64,000 nucleotides of DNA from Streptomyces altiplanensis (GCA_003719395.1 RHMC01000012.1:1-64000), one strand, 5' to 3'. Shown: positions 39,674 through 48,744, counted from the stretch's first letter. A program made the numbers and translations. The notes: generated by a model not told the origin, from the letters alone.

Positions 39674-40225
39674 GTGTCTCTTTCCGTACGTTCCTCAGGC
39701 GCGCCCGAAAGCGTTCCCCAGAGCGTGACGTCTTCGCCCTCCTCCTCGGAGCTGCTCGCGTTCGTGCGCAGCACCGCCGCCGACGCTTCCCTGGTGGCCT
39801 CCCTTCCGCTCGATCCCGGAGGCCGTACCTGGGTACGGCTCGACGGGCCCGGAGGCAGCGAGGCCTGGCTGATCGGCTGGCCGCCCGGCACCGGCACCGG
39901 TTGGCACGACCACAGCGGCTCGCACGGCGCCTTCGCCACCGCGGCGGGCAGGCTGCGGGAGGAGTCGCTCGCGGCCCGCATCCCGACGGAGGGCTGGAAA
40001 ACGCTCGAACTCGCCGACGGGATCGACCGGGAGCGGCGGCTGACGGCAGGCCGCGGACGGGCCTTCGGCGCACACCATGTGCACCAGGTACTGAACGAGT
40101 CGGTGGACGAGCACGCCGTCTCGGTGCACGCGTACTACCCGCCGCTGCCGATGATGCGGCGCTACAGCCGTACGGGAGCGGTGTTGCGTCTGGAGCAGGT
40201 CGAGCGCCCTGAGGAGTGGCAGTGA
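39674..40225 (+). CDS. Cysteine dioxygenase
   Basis: Cupin-type iron enzyme that oxidises cysteine to cysteinesulfinate. 183 residues from GTG 39674 (SLSVRSSGAPES...). Metal-site residues are visible: the two histidines of GWHDHSGSHGAF and a third in AHHVHQVLNES. Length is slightly short, as in actinobacterial CDOs. The Ser-rich N-terminus is probably disordered. Overlaps the downstream rhodanese start (GTGA), so translation is coupled. With the leader peptide upstream it forms a cysteine catabolism/homeostasis unit. Confidence 0.92.
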   Translation: MSLSVRSSGAPESVPQSVTSSPSSSELLAFVRSTAADASLVASLPLDPGGRTWVRLDGPGGSEAWLIGWPPGTGTGWHDHSGSHGAFATAAGRLREESLAARIPTEGWKTLELADGIDRERRLTAGRGRAFGAHHVHQVLNESVDEHAVSVHAYYPPLPMMRRYSRTGAVLRLEQVERPEEWQ

Positions 40226-40611
40226 GCAGCGGACCCACCGGTATCGACGAACTGCTGGAGCGGGTACGCGAAGGGCTCGACCGGATCGGGCCGCAGGAGA
40301 CGTACGACGCCGCCGCGGCCGGTGCGCTGCTGGTGGACATCCGGTACGCCGCGTTGCGCGAGCGGGACGGACTGATCCCCGGGGCGCTGGTCGTCGAGCG
40401 CAACGAACTGGAGTGGCGGCTCGATCCGCAGGGCAGCCACCGGGCTCCGGAGGCCACCGGTCATGATCTGCGGGTGGTGGTGATCTGCAACGAGGGGTAC
40501 GCGTCGAGTCTGGCGGCCGCTTCGCTGCGGCAGCTGGGGCTGCACCGGGCGACAGACCTCGTCGGCGGGTTCCAGGCGTGGCGATCGGCGGGGCTGCCCG
40601 TCACCCCGTGA
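40222..40611 (+). CDS. Rhodanese-like sulfurtransferase
   Basis: 129 residues from GTG 40222, which overlaps the dioxygenase stop and lies five bases after GAGGAG. Single rhodanese domain with the active-site Cys in VVICNEGYASSLAA (CxEGYAS loop) and the usual DLVGGFQAWRSAGLPV ending. Probably handles sulfane sulfur or sulfinate/sulfite produced by the dioxygenase. A strong terminator follows. Frame intact. Confidence 0.92.
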   Translation: MSSGPTGIDELLERVREGLDRIGPQETYDAAAAGALLVDIRYAALRERDGLIPGALVVERNELEWRLDPQGSHRAPEATGHDLRVVVICNEGYASSLAAASLRQLGLHRATDLVGGFQAWRSAGLPVTP

Positions 40612-40618
40612 GGAGAAG

Positions 40619-40658
40619 GCGGTAAGGGGCGCCCTTCCAGGAGGACGCCCCTTACCGC
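40619..40658. terminator. Strong terminator after the rhodanese gene
   Basis: A 13-bp perfect stem (GCGGTAAGGGGCG / CGCCCCTTACCGC) with a 14-nt loop starts eight bases past the rhodanese stop, in a convergent arrangement with the broken ArsR-like gene. Confidence 0.85.
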
Positions 40659-40698
40659 GCTGCTGTGTTCACAGTCGGATGGTGTGCACAGCCGGGCT

Positions 40699-41126
40699 TC
40701 ACTGCTTGGCGGTGGCCACCTCCACCGGGCCGCCCCTGAGTGCCGTCCGATCCGGGAGAGACGTCGCCACCAGGGCGAGGAGTCCCGCCGCGCCGGCCAC
40801 GGTCGCGTACACCAGCGGCTGCACGGCGGGAGAAATGTTGGTTCTTGGCAACCGTCCGCCACCAGCGTTCGCGGCGCGCTCTCGCCCTCGCTCTCGCCCT
40901 CGCTCTCGCCCTCGGTCTCCTCGACGAAGCAGTACCTGGCGGGCTCACGGAGGTGGCAGCCGGTGGTGCCGGTGTCCAGGCCGAGGGTGCGGGCGAGGAT
41001 CGCCGCGGTGGCGGACCGTGCAGGGAGAGGTGCTGGAGGATCTTCCGGCGGCGCGGCTGCGCCGGCGCCTTGGGAGCGGTGAGACCCGCGATCTCGCTAC
41101 CGCCGGGGTCCTGTGCCCTCCCCGCG
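40699..41126 (-). pseudogene. Broken ArsR-type regulator joined to a foreign hydrophobic tail
   Basis: The 5' half, with one C restored near 41005, reads RRRKILQHLSLHGPATAA, then ILARTLGLDTGTTGCHLREPARYCFVEE: the winged-helix motif of ArsR-type regulators. A GESEGESEGES repeat (12-bp unit) and, after another shift, RRERWWRTV follow, as expected of the family's WW segment. Then, in a third frame, SPAVQPLVYATVAGAAGLLALVATSLPD runs to a stop at 40699; this hydrophobic tail is not part of the regulator family and looks like the end of a transporter or membrane protein. The start is unclear (no good ATG/GTG in frame). A TGCACA repeat array lies at its upstream end. Either a deletion fusion or an assembly join. 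Confidence 0.55.
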
Positions 41127-41130
41127 CACT

Positions 41131-41177
41131 CTCCTGTGCACAGGGTGCACAGGATGCACAAACGGGGTGCACAGGAG
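41131..41177. promoter_or_regulatory. TGCACA repeat array, probable operator
   Basis: Four TGCACA units at 41137, 41146, 41155 and 41168, the first three at 9-bp spacing as TGCACAGGG, TGCACAGGA, TGCACAAAC. The outer edges form an inverted repeat CTCCTGTGCAC / GTGCACAGGAG. It lies at the upstream end of the broken ArsR-like gene and downstream of recX, so it may be that regulator's operator. Confidence 0.45.
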
Positions 41178-41279
41178 CGGACCTGTGTCTTCGGCCGGGG
41201 GCTCCCCTCCCGCGGGGCCGCGGAACCGGTGCCCGGAGGCGCCTGGTCCGGGCCGGCCCGTCACGGCGTGCCGCCCGGT

Positions 41280-41884
41280 CTAGAGAGGGTCGTAGCCCAG
41301 GTCGTCGTCCGTGGCCTCGCCCTCTTCCTCCAGGGCGCGTCTGACCACCCGCAGGGCCATGCCCTCGGGGTAGCCCTTGCGGGCCAGCATGCCGGCGAGG
41401 CGGCGCAGCCGGCGGTCGCGCTCCAGGCCCCGGGTCGAGCGGAGTTTGCGGGCCACGAGCTCGCGGGCCCTCTCCTCCTCCTGGTCGGAGTCGAGCTGCC
41501 CCACCGCCTCGTCGATCAGGGTGGGGGCCACGCCCTTGTTCCGCAGCTCCCGTGCGAGCGCCCGCCGGGCGAGGCCCCGGCCGTGGTGGCGGGACTCCAC
41601 CCAGGCGTCCGCGAAGGCCGCGTCGTCGATGAGCCCGACCTCCTCGAAACGGGACAGCACCTCGTCCGACACCTCGTCCGGGATGCCCCGCTTGTGGAGT
41701 GCGTCCGCGAGCTGTTTGCGGGTGCGCGCGGTCCCGGTGAGCAGCCGCAGCAGATGGCCCGCGCCTGCTCACCGGGGTCCTGGGGCGGCAGCCCCTTGCC
41801 GGCCCTCGACGGGTCGGGGCTGCCGCTGTCCTCGGCGTCCATACCTTCGCTTGCGCTTCCCGGCCAGTCCGTCCTCCGGGTCAC
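41280..41884 (-). CDS. recX: Regulatory protein RecX (one frame break)
   Basis: RecX inhibits RecA filament growth and is typically cotranscribed with recA. GTG 41884 lies only four bases after the recA stop. The protein is three-helix repeats: [41 protein letters not shown] and [21 protein letters not shown]. One base is missing near 41750 (AICCGCSPG becomes [21 protein letters not shown]), joining a 45-residue Ser/Pro-rich N-terminus. About 201 residues. Ends in an acidic DDDLGYDPL tail. Confidence 0.92.
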
Positions 41885-41887
41885 GGT

Positions 41888-43014
41888 CTAGCTCTTGGCT
41901 GCCGCGGGCTTGGCCGTCTTGGCCTTGGTCGCCGGAGCCGGTACCGCCTTCGCACCGTCGGCCGCGGCCGGGGTGCCGACCGCCGCGTCCGCGCCGGGCT
42001 CTGCCCCCGGAACCGCCGGCTTGACGCCGACGCCCAGCTTTTCCTTGATCTTCTTCTCATCTCGTCGGCGAGATCGGGGTTGTCCTTCAGGAAGTTACGG
42101 GCGTTCTCCTTGCCCTGGCCGAGCTGGTCGCCCTCGTACGTGTACCAGGCACCCGCCTTGCGGACGAAGCCGTGCTCGACACCCATGTCGATCAGGCCGC
42201 CCTCGCGGCTGATGCCCTGCCCGTAGAGGATGTCGAACTCGGCCTGCTTGAACGGCGGCGCGACCTTGTTCTTGACGATCTTGACGCGGGTGCGGTTGCC
42301 GACCGCGTCCGTGCCGTCCTTGAGGGTCTCGATGCGGCGGATGTCGAGTCGCACCGAGGCGTAGAACTTCAGCGCCCGGCCACCGGTCGTGGTCTCCGGC
42401 GAGCCGAACATCACACCGATCTTCTCGCGGAGCTGGTTGATGAAGATCGCCGTGGTCCCGGACTGGTGCAGCGCACCCGTGATCTTGCGCAGCGCCTGGC
42501 TCATCAGCCGGGCCTGGAGACCGACGTGCGAGTCGCCCATCTCACCCTCGATCTCCGCTCGCGGCACCAGGGCCGCGACGGAGTCGATGACGATGAGGTC
42601 GATGGCGCCCGAGCGGACCAGCATGTCCACGATCTCGAGCGCCTGCTCGCCGGTGTCCGGCTGGGAGAGGATGAGGTTGTCCGTGTCGACGCCGAGCGCC
42701 TTGGCGTATTCGGGGTCGAGCGCGTGCTCGGCGTCCACGAAGGCGACGGTACCGCCGGCCTTCTGCGCGTTGGCCACGGCGTGCAGCGTCAGTGTCGTCT
42801 TACCGGAGGACTCCGGTCCGTACACCTCCACCACACGGCCGCGCGGCAGCCCGCCGACGCCGAGTGCGATGTCCAGCGCGGTCGAGCCGGTGGAGATCAC
42901 TTCGATGGGGTCGTTCGGCCGGTCGCCGAGACGCATCACCGCGCCCTTGCCGAATTGCCGTTCAATCTGAGCGAGCGCGGCGTCGAGCGCCTTCTCGCGG
43001 TCGGTGCCTGCCAT
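41888..43014 (-). CDS. recA: Recombinase RecA (C-terminal frame break)
   Basis: Strand-exchange ATPase and LexA co-protease. From ATG 43014: Walker [13 protein letters not shown] (about 69-80), Walker [13 protein letters not shown]1/L2 loops ([21 protein letters not shown]) and [18 protein letters not shown]. One base is missing at about 42060; restoring it gives [15 protein letters not shown] and the usual Ala/Lys/Pro-rich actinobacterial tail ending KPAAAKS at 41888, 375 residues. Without repair the tail becomes Arg-rich nonsense. recX follows at once. An SOS box lies 140 bp upstream. Confidence 0.97.
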
Positions 43015-43153
43015 GGGTTCCACCCGATTTGCTTGTGTCGATCGCTTCACGTCAAAGACGCTATCTCCTGCCACTGACAACGCGTCCCGACGCCGTCCTG
43101 ACCTGTGGATAACCGTGGGCAGCCCTTGCGCCTTCACGGCCGGAATCCCATGA

Positions 43154-43165
43154 GAATGGATGTTC
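43154..43165 (-). promoter_or_regulatory. LexA (SOS) box of recA
   Basis: On the minus strand the 12-mer GAACATCCATTC, preceded by C, matches the Cheo-box-like LexA site that I recall from Streptomyces recA promoters. It lies 140 bp upstream of the recA ATG. Confidence 0.85.
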
Positions 43166-43230
43166 GATTTCAGTGTCAAGCGCACCACGCCGACCGTCCC
43201 GGGGCCCTCTGCCCGCCTGTCCTTCGGGTC

Positions 43231-44399
43231 ATGGCCCTCCCCCAGCGCACCGTGACGCTCGGCGTCGCGGCCGGTGTCGCCCTGGTCACGGTCGTCGTCA
43301 CCCTGGTGCGCGCCCCGGGCGTGTTCGAGTCGCCGGACCGGCTCCTGCTCGGCTGGGCGCTCATCGCCGTCGGCTGCTCGGCCCTCCTGTGGCGCCGCCG
43401 GTGGCCGGTGCCCGTCGCGGTGGTCACCCTGCTGTGCTGCGCGGCGTACTTCCCGGTCAGCCCCGTCGACCTGCCGCTGCTGCTCCTGCCCTTCGCCTAC
43501 GCGCTCTACACCGTCGCCGCCCGGGGGCACCTCGCCGCCGCCGTCACCCTCGCCGTCGTCACCCTGCTGACCACCGTGTACGTCGAACAGGAGGTGACCC
43601 GGGGCGAGCGGCACGTCGACGATGCCGCGATCTTCCTGATGGCCGGCTGGTTCGTCGGCGTCATCGCGATCGGCCAGGCGCACCGTGCGCACCGCGCCTA
43701 CCTCCGCGAGGTCGAGCAGCGGATCCGCGCCGCCGAGCGCGAGAAGGACGTACGGGCACGGCAGTCCGCGACCGAGGAACGGCTGCGCATCGCCCGTGAA
43801 CTGCACGACGTCCTCGGACACAACATCTCGCTGGTCAACGTCCAGGCGGGCGCCGCCCTGCACCGCCACTCCAAGCGGCCGCGCGGCCCCGAAGAACTGG
43901 TGCCCGCCCTGGAGGCGATCAGGGACAGCAGCAAGGACGCGCTGCGTGAGCTGCGCGCCACACTCGGCGTGCTGCGCAGGGCCGACGGCGGGGAGGGCGG
44001 CGAGGGCGCGCCGGTCACGCCGGTCGCCGGTATCGAGCGGATCGAGGAACTCACCGCCGCCGCGGGCCGCGGGGCTCGACGTCCGTACGACCGTGGAGGA
44101 CGCGGCACTGGGGCTGCCGCCGCAGGTCTCGCTCGCCGTCTACCGCATCGTCCAGGAGTCGCTGACGAACGTGGCCCGTCACGCCCGGGTGCACACGGCT
44201 GCCGTCGGCGTGCGGCGCGACGGCGACATGTCGTGGTGCGTATCGAGGACGACGGCCAGGGCGCGGCGCCCGGCGCGGAGGGCAGCGGCATCAGCGGAAT
44301 GACGGAACGGGCGCGGGCACTGGGCGGCGACTGACCGCCCTCGACACCGGCAGCGGCTTCCTCGTCGAGGCCCGGATCCCGGCCGGGGGCGGCGCGTGA
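43231..44399 (+). CDS. NarL-type sensor histidine kinase (three frame breaks)
   Basis: Membrane histidine kinase of the HisKA_3 family. From ATG 43231: five or so membrane helices ([17 protein letters not shown] ... [32 protein letters not shown]), a coiled coil ([18 protein letters not shown]), and the phospho-acceptor [20 protein letters not shown]. The ATPase domain is recovered only by repairing an extra G near 44070, a missing base near 44232 and a missing C near 44332: [59 protein letters not shown]. It ends at 44399, overlapping the regulator start (GTGA). Target unknown; divergent from recA. Confidence 0.8.
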
Positions 44400-45059
44400 T
44401 CCGCGTGGTGCTGGCCGACGACCAGACGCTCGTACGGGCCGGGTTCCGCTCGATCCTCGACGACGAGGACGACATCGAGGTGGTCGGCGAGGCGGCCAAC
44501 GGCAACCAGGCCCTGGCGCTCGCCCGCGAGCTGCGCCCCGATGTCGTCCTGATGGACATCCGGATGCCCGAACTCGACGGCCTGGAGGCGACCCGCCGTA
44601 TCGTCTCGGATCCCTCCTTCGAGGGCGTCCGCGTCGTCATCCTCACCACCTTCGACGTGGACGACCACGTCTACGGCGCACTGCGCGCGGGCGCGGCGGG
44701 CTTCCTGGTGAAGGACACCGAACCGATGGAGCTGCTGCACGGCGTACGGGTCGTGGCACGCGGCGACGCGCTCATCGCGCCCGCCGTCACCCGCCGGCTG
44801 ATCGCCGAGTTCGCGGGCCGCGCCAAGCAGCCCGACCCGAGCCCGCCGCAACGCCCTCACCGAGCGCGAGCGGGAGGTGATGGGCCTGGTCGGCGCCGGA
44901 CTGTCGAACGACGAGATCGCCCGGCGTCTGGTGCTCAGCCCGGCCACCGCCAAGACACACGTCAGCCGGATCATGACCAAGCTGCATGTGCGCGACCGGG
45001 CGCAGCTGGTGGTCCTCGCCTACGAGAGCGGCATGATCACCCCGGGGTGGCTGGGCTGA
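44396..45059 (+). CDS. NarL/LuxR-family response regulator (one frame break)
   Basis: Receiver domain with acidic ADDQ, phospho-acceptor VVLMDIRMPELDG, Thr in ILTTFD and Lys in FLVKDTEP, followed by a C-terminal LuxR-type helix-turn-helix (LTEREREVMGLVGAGLSNDE, TAKTHVSRIMTKLHVRDRAQ). One extra C near 44846 splits the two domains; repaired length is about 220 residues. GTG 44396 overlaps the kinase stop. Located 140 bp upstream of the bd-oxidase gene, which it might control. Confidence 0.87.
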
Positions 45060-45199
45060 CCGCGCCCCTTTCCCGCTCCCCGCACCTGTGACGCAACTCC
45101 TGGGGTACGCCGCCGGCCGGACCCGCAACCCCTGGGGTACGCCCACTGTCCACCGCAGGCCGACGCCCCGGACCTGACCGTGCCCGCACCGTCACAGGC

Positions 45200-46483
45200 G
45201 TGGAACCGGAAACGCTCGATCTCGCGCGGCTGCAGTTCGCCCTCACCGCCGGCGGACACTTCCTCTTCGTCGCCCTGACCCTGGGGCTGGCGACCGTCGT
45301 CGCCGTCGTCCAGACGCGCGCCGTGTTCTCCGGCGATCCCGTGCACGCCCGCATGGTGCGCTTCTGGGGACAGCTGTGCGTCATCAACTACGCCGTCGGC
45401 ATCGTCACGGGCATCGTGACGGAGTTCCAGTTCGGCATGGCGTGGAGCGGTCTCGGGCACTACGCGGGGAACGTCTTCGGCGCTTCCCTGGCGATGGAGA
45501 CGATCGTCGCGTTCTTCGTCGAATCGACGTTCCTCGGTCTGTGGATTTTCGGCTGGAACCGCTTCGGCAAGCGCGTCCACCTCGCGCTGCTGTGGGTGGT
45601 GACGCTGACGGCGTACCTCTCGGCGTACCGGATCCTCGTCACCAACGGTTTCCTCAACCACCCGGTGGGCCACAAGGAGACTCCGCAGGGGCTGGTGATC
45701 GACGACACCTGGGCGCTGCTCCCCAATCCCTCCGCCCTCTTCGCCTTCTTCCACATCGCGGGCGGCGCCCTGGTCACGGCGGCGTTCTTCATGGCGGGGG
45801 TGAGCGCCTACCACCTCTTCCGGCGTACGTCCGAGTACGAACTGTTCCGGCGCTCCCTCCGGATCGGTGTCTTCACCGCTCTGCCCGCCGTCTTCTTCAC
45901 CGCGGCGGTCGGAGGGGCACAGTTCCCGATGCTCCAGGAGTACCAGCCCGCGAAGACGGCGGTGCTCCAGAGCGATCCTGCCGCGACGGCGCGGCTGCAG
46001 GCCGACATGACGGCGGAGTTCGGACCCGGCGACTATCTGCCGTCCGAGGCGTGGACCAGGGCGGGCGCCCTCGTGATGCTGTCCGTCTTCGGCCTGATGT
46101 TCTTCGTCGCGGTCCTGGGTGTCGTTCTCGGCTCCATCAGGTGGGCCGTTTACCGCCTCCGTCCCTGGCACGTGCTGCTGATGGCCGTGGTCCCCCTGCC
46201 GTTCGTCGCGATGACGGCGGGATGGGTCTTCAGGGAGGCCGGCCGCCAGCCGTGGGTGATCTACGGGCTGCTGAAAACGCAGGACGCGGGTTCCGCCCTC
46301 TCCGCCGGGCAGTTGTGGCTGTCGCTCGCTGTTTTCGGCGCTCTCTTCGCGCTGCTGATCGCCGTCAACTGGTGGCTGCTGCTGCGCGCCGCGCGGCGTG
46401 GCCCTTCCGGGGCGGCGCTCGGGGCGGACGACCGTTCCCCGGACGGCTCACAGAGCAGGCCGCTCCCCGTCCACTCGTACTGA
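45200..46483 (+). CDS. cydA: Cytochrome bd-type quinol oxidase subunit I (CydA)
   Basis: 427 residues with about nine membrane helices. Key haem and proton-channel residues are in place: His20 in ALTAGGHFLFVALTLG (haem ligand), the acidic pair in METIVAFFVESTFLG, and a second His in FAFFHIAGGALVTAA near residue 187. The periplasmic quinol loop is of the short actinobacterial kind. GTG 45200 immediately precedes EPETLDLARLQF, the standard N-terminus. It is followed at 30 bp by what should be cydB but is a hybrid gene. Without subunit II the oxidase could not assemble. Streptomyces usually has another cyd operon elsewhere. Confidence 0.9.
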   Translation: MEPETLDLARLQFALTAGGHFLFVALTLGLATVVAVVQTRAVFSGDPVHARMVRFWGQLCVINYAVGIVTGIVTEFQFGMAWSGLGHYAGNVFGASLAMETIVAFFVESTFLGLWIFGWNRFGKRVHLALLWVVTLTAYLSAYRILVTNGFLNHPVGHKETPQGLVIDDTWALLPNPSALFAFFHIAGGALVTAAFFMAGVSAYHLFRRTSEYELFRRSLRIGVFTALPAVFFTAAVGGAQFPMLQEYQPAKTAVLQSDPAATARLQADMTAEFGPGDYLPSEAWTRAGALVMLSVFGLMFFVAVLGVVLGSIRWAVYRLRPWHVLLMAVVPLPFVAMTAGWVFREAGRQPWVIYGLLKTQDAGSALSAGQLWLSLAVFGALFALLIAVNWWLLLRAARRGPSGAALGADDRSPDGSQSRPLPVHSY

Positions 46484-46513
46484 ACACGACCGAAGAAGTC
46501 CGGAGAAGAAGTC

Positions 46514-47071
46514 ATGGACACCCTCGCCGTCGCCCTTCTGGGGTTCTTCGCCGCCGGTTACTCCGTGCTGGCGGGCGCGGACCTGGGGGTCGGCATGCTG
46601 CTTCCGTACCTGGGACGCGAGACCGGTGAGCGGCGGCTCGTACTCGCCTCGGCCGGACCGTTCTTCCTCGGCAACGAGGTATGGCTGATCGCCACCGCGG
46701 GGGTGCTGATCGGCTGCTTCCCCACGCTCCTCTCCATGGACTACGAGGTCTTCCTGCTCTCCCGCATCCACGAGGAGTGGGAACGCACCGGGGACGCGGC
46801 GGGTGCGGTGCGTGAGGGGCTCGCGGCGACCGGCAAGGTGATCACGGCGGCCGCGGCCATCATGATCGTGGTGTTCGCGGCGTTCATGTTCGGCCCGGAC
46901 CGGATGCTCCAGCAGTTCGGCCTCGGCCTGGCGGTCGCGATCCTGCTGGACGCCGTCGTCATCCGCTGCCTGATCGTGCCCGCGGTGATGCGGCTGCTCG
47001 GGCGTCGCGCGTGGTGGCTGCCGGCCCGGCTGCGCGGGGCGCTGCCGCGGGTGCGGCTGGAGCACCGCTGA
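46514..47071 (+). CDS. Hybrid gene: CydB N-terminus joined to MMPL exporter C-terminus
   Basis: One open frame, 185 residues, with two unrelated halves. Residues 1 to about 73 (MDTLAVALLGFFAAGYSVLA, GADLGVGMLLPYLGRE, GPFFLGNEVWLIATAGVL) are the start of bd oxidase subunit II. From about residue 75 onward (MDYEVFLLSRIHEEW, VREGLAATGKVITAAAAIMIVVF, DRMLQQFGLGLAVAILLDAV) it is the last part of an MMPL/RND lipid transporter. The switch is near 46736 (CTCCTCTCCATGGAC). About 270 residues of CydB and most of an MMPL protein are absent. A chromosomal deletion between neighbouring genes or an assembly collapse explains it. Neither half should be functional. Confidence 0.85.
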   Translation: MDTLAVALLGFFAAGYSVLAGADLGVGMLLPYLGRETGERRLVLASAGPFFLGNEVWLIATAGVLIGCFPTLLSMDYEVFLLSRIHEEWERTGDAAGAVREGLAATGKVITAAAAIMIVVFAAFMFGPDRMLQQFGLGLAVAILLDAVVIRCLIVPAVMRLLGRRAWWLPARLRGALPRVRLEHR

Positions 47072-47123
47072 CACAGCGCCGACGGCTCGTACGCGAACGG
47101 AACCGGGGCCGGGGCCGGAACAG

Positions 47124-48439
47124 TCAGGCGTCGTCGTCCGAGGACGGGGGCGCCTGACCCTCGCGGGCCCCTCGCGGGGCCCCTCGCGGGGCTCTTCGCT
47201 GGGCTCTTCGCGGTGCTCCTGGTGCAGCGTCCGTCGCAGGTGCACGAGAGCCGAGGTGCCCCGGCGCCACTGGTGCCCGCTGTGCACGCGCGGGTCGTCC
47301 GTCACGGCGTACCGCTTCACATACGCGCCCAGGAACGCCTGCAGTGTCGCGATCGCCGGAATCGCGATCAGCGCGCCGACGGCCCCCATCAGCGCCGTGC
47401 CCGCGACGACCGAGCCGAAGGCGACCGCCGGGTGGATGGCGACGGTCTTCGCGGTCAGCTTGGGCTGCAGCACGTAGTTCTCGAACTGCTGGTAGACGAG
47501 GACGAATCCGAGCACCCACAGGGCGTACCAGGGGTTGACGGTGAAGGCGATCAGCATCGGCAGCGCGCCCGCCAGGTACGTACCGATCGTCGGAATGAAC
47601 TGTGACACCAGACCGACCCACACCGCGAGCGCGGGCGCGTACGGCACGTCGAAAACCCACAGCAGGACGTAGTGCGCGATCCCGGAGATGAGCGCCATCA
47701 GACCGCGCGAGTAGATGTAGCCGCCGGTCTTGTCGACGGCGATCTCCCAGGCGCGCAGCACCTCGGCCTGACGGGCCGGCGGCAGTACGGAGCACAGGGC
47801 GCGGCGCAGCCGTGGTCCGTCGGCCGCGAAGTAGAAGGAGAACAGGAAGATCGTCAGGAACTGGAACAGTCCGCCGAGCACGGTCGCCGACACGTCCAGG
47901 ACGCCGGTGGCGCTGTTCTGCACGTACCTCCGCAGCCAGTCGGAGTTCAGAAGGCTGTCCTGGACCTCGACCCGGGAGAGCTCCGTGTGGAAGGTCTGGT
48001 TGATCCAGTTGATCACCTGGTCGAGGTACTTGGGGAAGTCCTCGACCATCTCGATGATCTGGCCGGCCAGCATCGAGCCGAGCAGCACGACGAAGCCGAT
48101 GCCGACGGCGAGCACTGCCATGAAGACCAGGAAGGTGGCGAGGCCGCGGCGCATGCCGTGGGCCGCCATCCGGCCGACGGCGGGCTCGATCGCGAGCGCC
48201 ACGAAGAAGGCGATCAGGATGTTGATCAGCAATCCGACGAGCTGGTGGAACGCCCAGTCGCCGAGCCGGAAGCAGGCGTAGAGGGCGAGCGCGAGCACCA
48301 TGGCACGCGGCAGCCACCGGGGCATGCGGACCGGACCGCTGTCCGCTCCGGGGGGTGCGGGCGCGGGCGGTGGTGCGGTCGGCGGGTCTTCGTGCCCGGC
48401 GGGCTCGTCAGTGGGTGCCACGGGCCCAGTCTGGCCCAT
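47124..48439 (-). CDS. AI-2E/PerM-family transporter (C-terminal frame break)
   Basis: About 438 residues. Pro/Ala-rich N-terminal tail of 40 residues, then eight or so membrane helices including VGLLINILIAFFVALAIEP, FLTIFLFSFYFAADGPRLRR, WVGLVSQFIPTIGTYLAGALP and the conserved QQFENYVLQPKL. The family includes AI-2 exporters and Na+/H+ antiporter-like proteins, so substrate is open. The C-terminus holds a 12-bp tandem repeat encoding EEPREGPREGP; one C is missing in the third unit near 47176, and repaired it ends QAPPSSDDDA at 47124. ATG 48439. Convergent with the hybrid gene. Confidence 0.86.
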
Positions 48440-48469
48440 GTCTGTGACACTCCGTCGTTCCCCCTGCCC

Positions 48470-48664
48470 TCAGCGCTTGTCCATGGGGACGTCCATCGCG
48501 GCGCAGACACCGCGCCAGACGGCCTTCGCGTCCCATCCGGCCGCCAGCGCCTGGTGCACCGTACGGCCGCCGAGTTCGGCCATCACATGGTCGCGGGCGA
48601 ACGAATCGGCGTACGCCTCGCCGAAGTGGTCCGCCATCCGCTCCCAGAAAATCGTCAACCGCAT
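48470..48664 (-). CDS. DUF3046 small protein
   Basis: 64 residues: MRLTIFWERMADHFGEAYADS, then ...HVMAELGGRTVHQALAAGWDAKAVWRGVCAAMDVP. This is the actinobacterial DUF3046 family, commonly encoded near recA-recX. Function unknown. ATG 48664; 30 bp upstream of the AI-2E-type gene on the same strand, so possibly cotranscribed. Confidence 0.92.
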   Translation of the reverse strand: MRLTIFWERMADHFGEAYADSFARDHVMAELGGRTVHQALAAGWDAKAVWRGVCAAMDVPMDKR

Positions 48665-48744
48665 GACTCCAGTATCGCGCCCCTGGGAGTGCAGCCCTGT
48701 CCGGAGAGCTTGCCGACAGCGCTTTCCGTCCTACGGTCGTTTCC

